A stretch of 21,244 nucleotides of DNA, from NCBI GenBank assembly GCA_963515595.1, contig CAUPYH010000028.1, positions 1 through 21,244 of the forward strand, written 5' to 3'. Below the pieces are notes generated by a model. It saw only the letters and a program-made list of their open reading frames with translations. It did not search any database and was not told the DNA's origin. This document shows positions 20,323 through 21,244 of this stretch, one piece after another. The stretch is from Eikenella sp963515595 (GTDB lineage Bacteria > Pseudomonadota > Gammaproteobacteria > Burkholderiales > Neisseriaceae). Made by a program: the position numbers and the translations under genes. Positions within the stretch are counted from its first letter, which is position 1. Every line of letters starts with the position of its first letter.

Positions 20323-21198
20323 ATGTTGATCCATCCCGCTTTCAATCCCGTTATGCTCAAGCTCGGCCCGCTTGCCATCCGCTGGTATGCCGTCAGCTAT
20401 CTCGTTGGCTTTGCCCTGTTTATGTGGCTCGGGCGTCGGCGCATACGCCAAGGCAACAGCGTATTCACCACGCAAACCCTAGACGACTTCCTCACCTGGG
20501 GCATCATCGGCGTGATTGTGGGCGGGCGGATTGGCTATGTGCTGTTTTACCAACACGCCTACTATTTCGCCAATCCGTTAGAAATTTTCAAAGTATGGCA
20601 GGGCGGCATGTCGTTTCACGGCGGCTTCCTCGGCGTGGTAATCGCCGGCCTCCTGTTTGCCTACAAACATAAAATCAACCCGCTCAAGCTGGCCGACTCC
20701 ATCGCACCGCTCACGCCATTAGGCTTTGCTGCCGTGCGCCTGGGCGGCAACTTTGTGAACGGCGAGCTCTGGGGGCGCGTCACCCGGCCGGATGCCTTCT
20801 GGGCCATGGGCTTTCCCCAAGCACATAGCGAAGACTTAAAACTGGCCACCGAGCAGCCGCAGCTGTGGGGGGCGATTTTCCAGCAATACGGCATGCTGCC
20901 GCGCCATCCCTCCCAGCTCTACCAATTTGCCCTGGAAGGCATTTTGCTGTTTGTGCTGCTGTGGTGTTTTTCCAAAAAACCACGCCCCACCGGCCAGGTA
21001 GTGAGCCTGTTCCTGCTCGGCTACGGCACCGCCCGCTTTATCGCCGAATTTGCCCGCGAGCCCGACGAATTCCTCGGCCTGCTCTATTTGAACTTCTCCA
21101 TGGGCCAGTGGCTCAGCCTCCCCATGATCGCCTGCGGCCTGATCTGCTTCCTCTACTTTGGCCGGCGCAAGGCTAAACCGGCAGAGGGAGATGTTTGA
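20323..21198 (+). CDS. lgt: Prolipoprotein diacylglyceryl transferase
   Basis: A 291-residue inner-membrane enzyme that transfers diacylglycerol from phosphatidylglycerol to the lipobox cysteine of prolipoproteins, the first step of lipoprotein maturation (the potD-like product would be a client). Visible: about seven hydrophobic segments, the HGGFLG motif with H99, and the Lgt signature RLGGNFVNGELWG at 139-151 containing R139 and N142, matching the essential E. coli H103 and R143 regions. A later GTARFIAEFAREPD stretch carries the conserved R and E. Start ATG 20323 (MLIHPAFNPVMLKLGPLAIRWY) fits the family; the ribosome-binding site is weak. The frame is open from 20110 but only through repeats. 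Confidence 0.96.
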   Translation: MLIHPAFNPVMLKLGPLAIRWYAVSYLVGFALFMWLGRRRIRQGNSVFTTQTLDDFLTWGIIGVIVGGRIGYVLFYQHAYYFANPLEIFKVWQGGMSFHGGFLGVVIAGLLFAYKHKINPLKLADSIAPLTPLGFAAVRLGGNFVNGELWGRVTRPDAFWAMGFPQAHSEDLKLATEQPQLWGAIFQQYGMLPRHPSQLYQFALEGILLFVLLWCFSKKPRPTGQVVSLFLLGYGTARFIAEFAREPDEFLGLLYLNFSMGQWLSLPMIACGLICFLYFGRRKAKPAEGDV

Positions 21199-21216
21199 TA
21201 TCATAGCTTTGAGAAC

Positions 21217-21244
21217 AAAAAGGCTACCTGAAAAATGGTTTTCA
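21217..21244 (+). terminator. Left half of a probable DUS-pair terminator after lgt
   Basis: AAAAAGGCTACCTGAAAAA with an exact DUS (21221-21232), then TGG and TTTTCA at the window edge. The last bases look like the start of an opposing DUS, as in 17216-17259, so a hairpin probably completes outside the window. Confidence 0.5.

Overview
The window reads as chromosomal DNA of a naturally competent betaproteobacterium of the family Neisseriaceae, most likely Eikenella. The main reason is the 12-mer AGGCTACCTGAA, which I find 34 times exactly (both strands, 21.2 kb) plus about nine one-mismatch copies. From memory this is the Eikenella dialect of the Neisseriaceae DNA uptake sequence (DUS). The gene content (rne/rluC, ileS, dapF/DUF484, lgt, polyamine-binding lipoprotein, Dcu transporter) and the GC-rich coding sequence agree with this.

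Layout. 1-1817 (minus): a metal ABC transporter locus. It runs from a 34-residue membrane peptide overlapping an ATPase gene (ZnuC-like), through an EF-Tu-domain-like protein and an unknown protein, to the start of a probable permease cut by the window edge. Two Zur-box-like sites lie upstream. 2116-3240 (plus): a PotD/PotF-type lipoprotein with two matching palindromes upstream. 3567-4907 (minus): a Dcu-family C4-dicarboxylate transporter. 5187-5260 (minus): tRNA-Gly(CCC). 5640-9235 (minus): an unknown membrane protein of mixed base composition, a HAD phosphatase, a 72-residue unknown protein, a PH-like membrane protein and RluC. 9236-9939 is a long gap before rne. 9940-12753 (plus): RNase E. 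13257-16043 (plus): isoleucyl-tRNA synthetase.

16148-17806 is the accessory part: hairpin repeats, a very AT-rich membrane-protein ORF bracketed by imperfect direct repeats, a C-terminal gene fragment, tRNA-Lys(CTT), and the C-terminal remnant of a phage-type integrase beside that tRNA. 17827-19969 (minus): dapF, DUF484 and a membrane protein with overlapping start/stop codons. 20323-21198 (plus): lgt.

How it fits together. Most of the window is housekeeping: RNA processing and modification (rne, rluC), translation (ileS, two tRNAs), lysine/peptidoglycan precursor synthesis (dapF), lipoprotein maturation (lgt) and nutrient uptake. Many intergenic gaps carry DUS copies; several are paired as hairpins and can act as terminators. 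The less expected signals are the coupled micro-ORF under Zur-like sites, a composite repeat made of a DUS plus AGCTTCAACGAAGCT, two degenerate copies of a Neisseria-like dispersed repeat on both sides of rne, a foreign-dialect DUS palindrome next to a low-GC tract in ileS, and the tRNA-Lys/integrase scar. I do not see a complete new multi-gene system.
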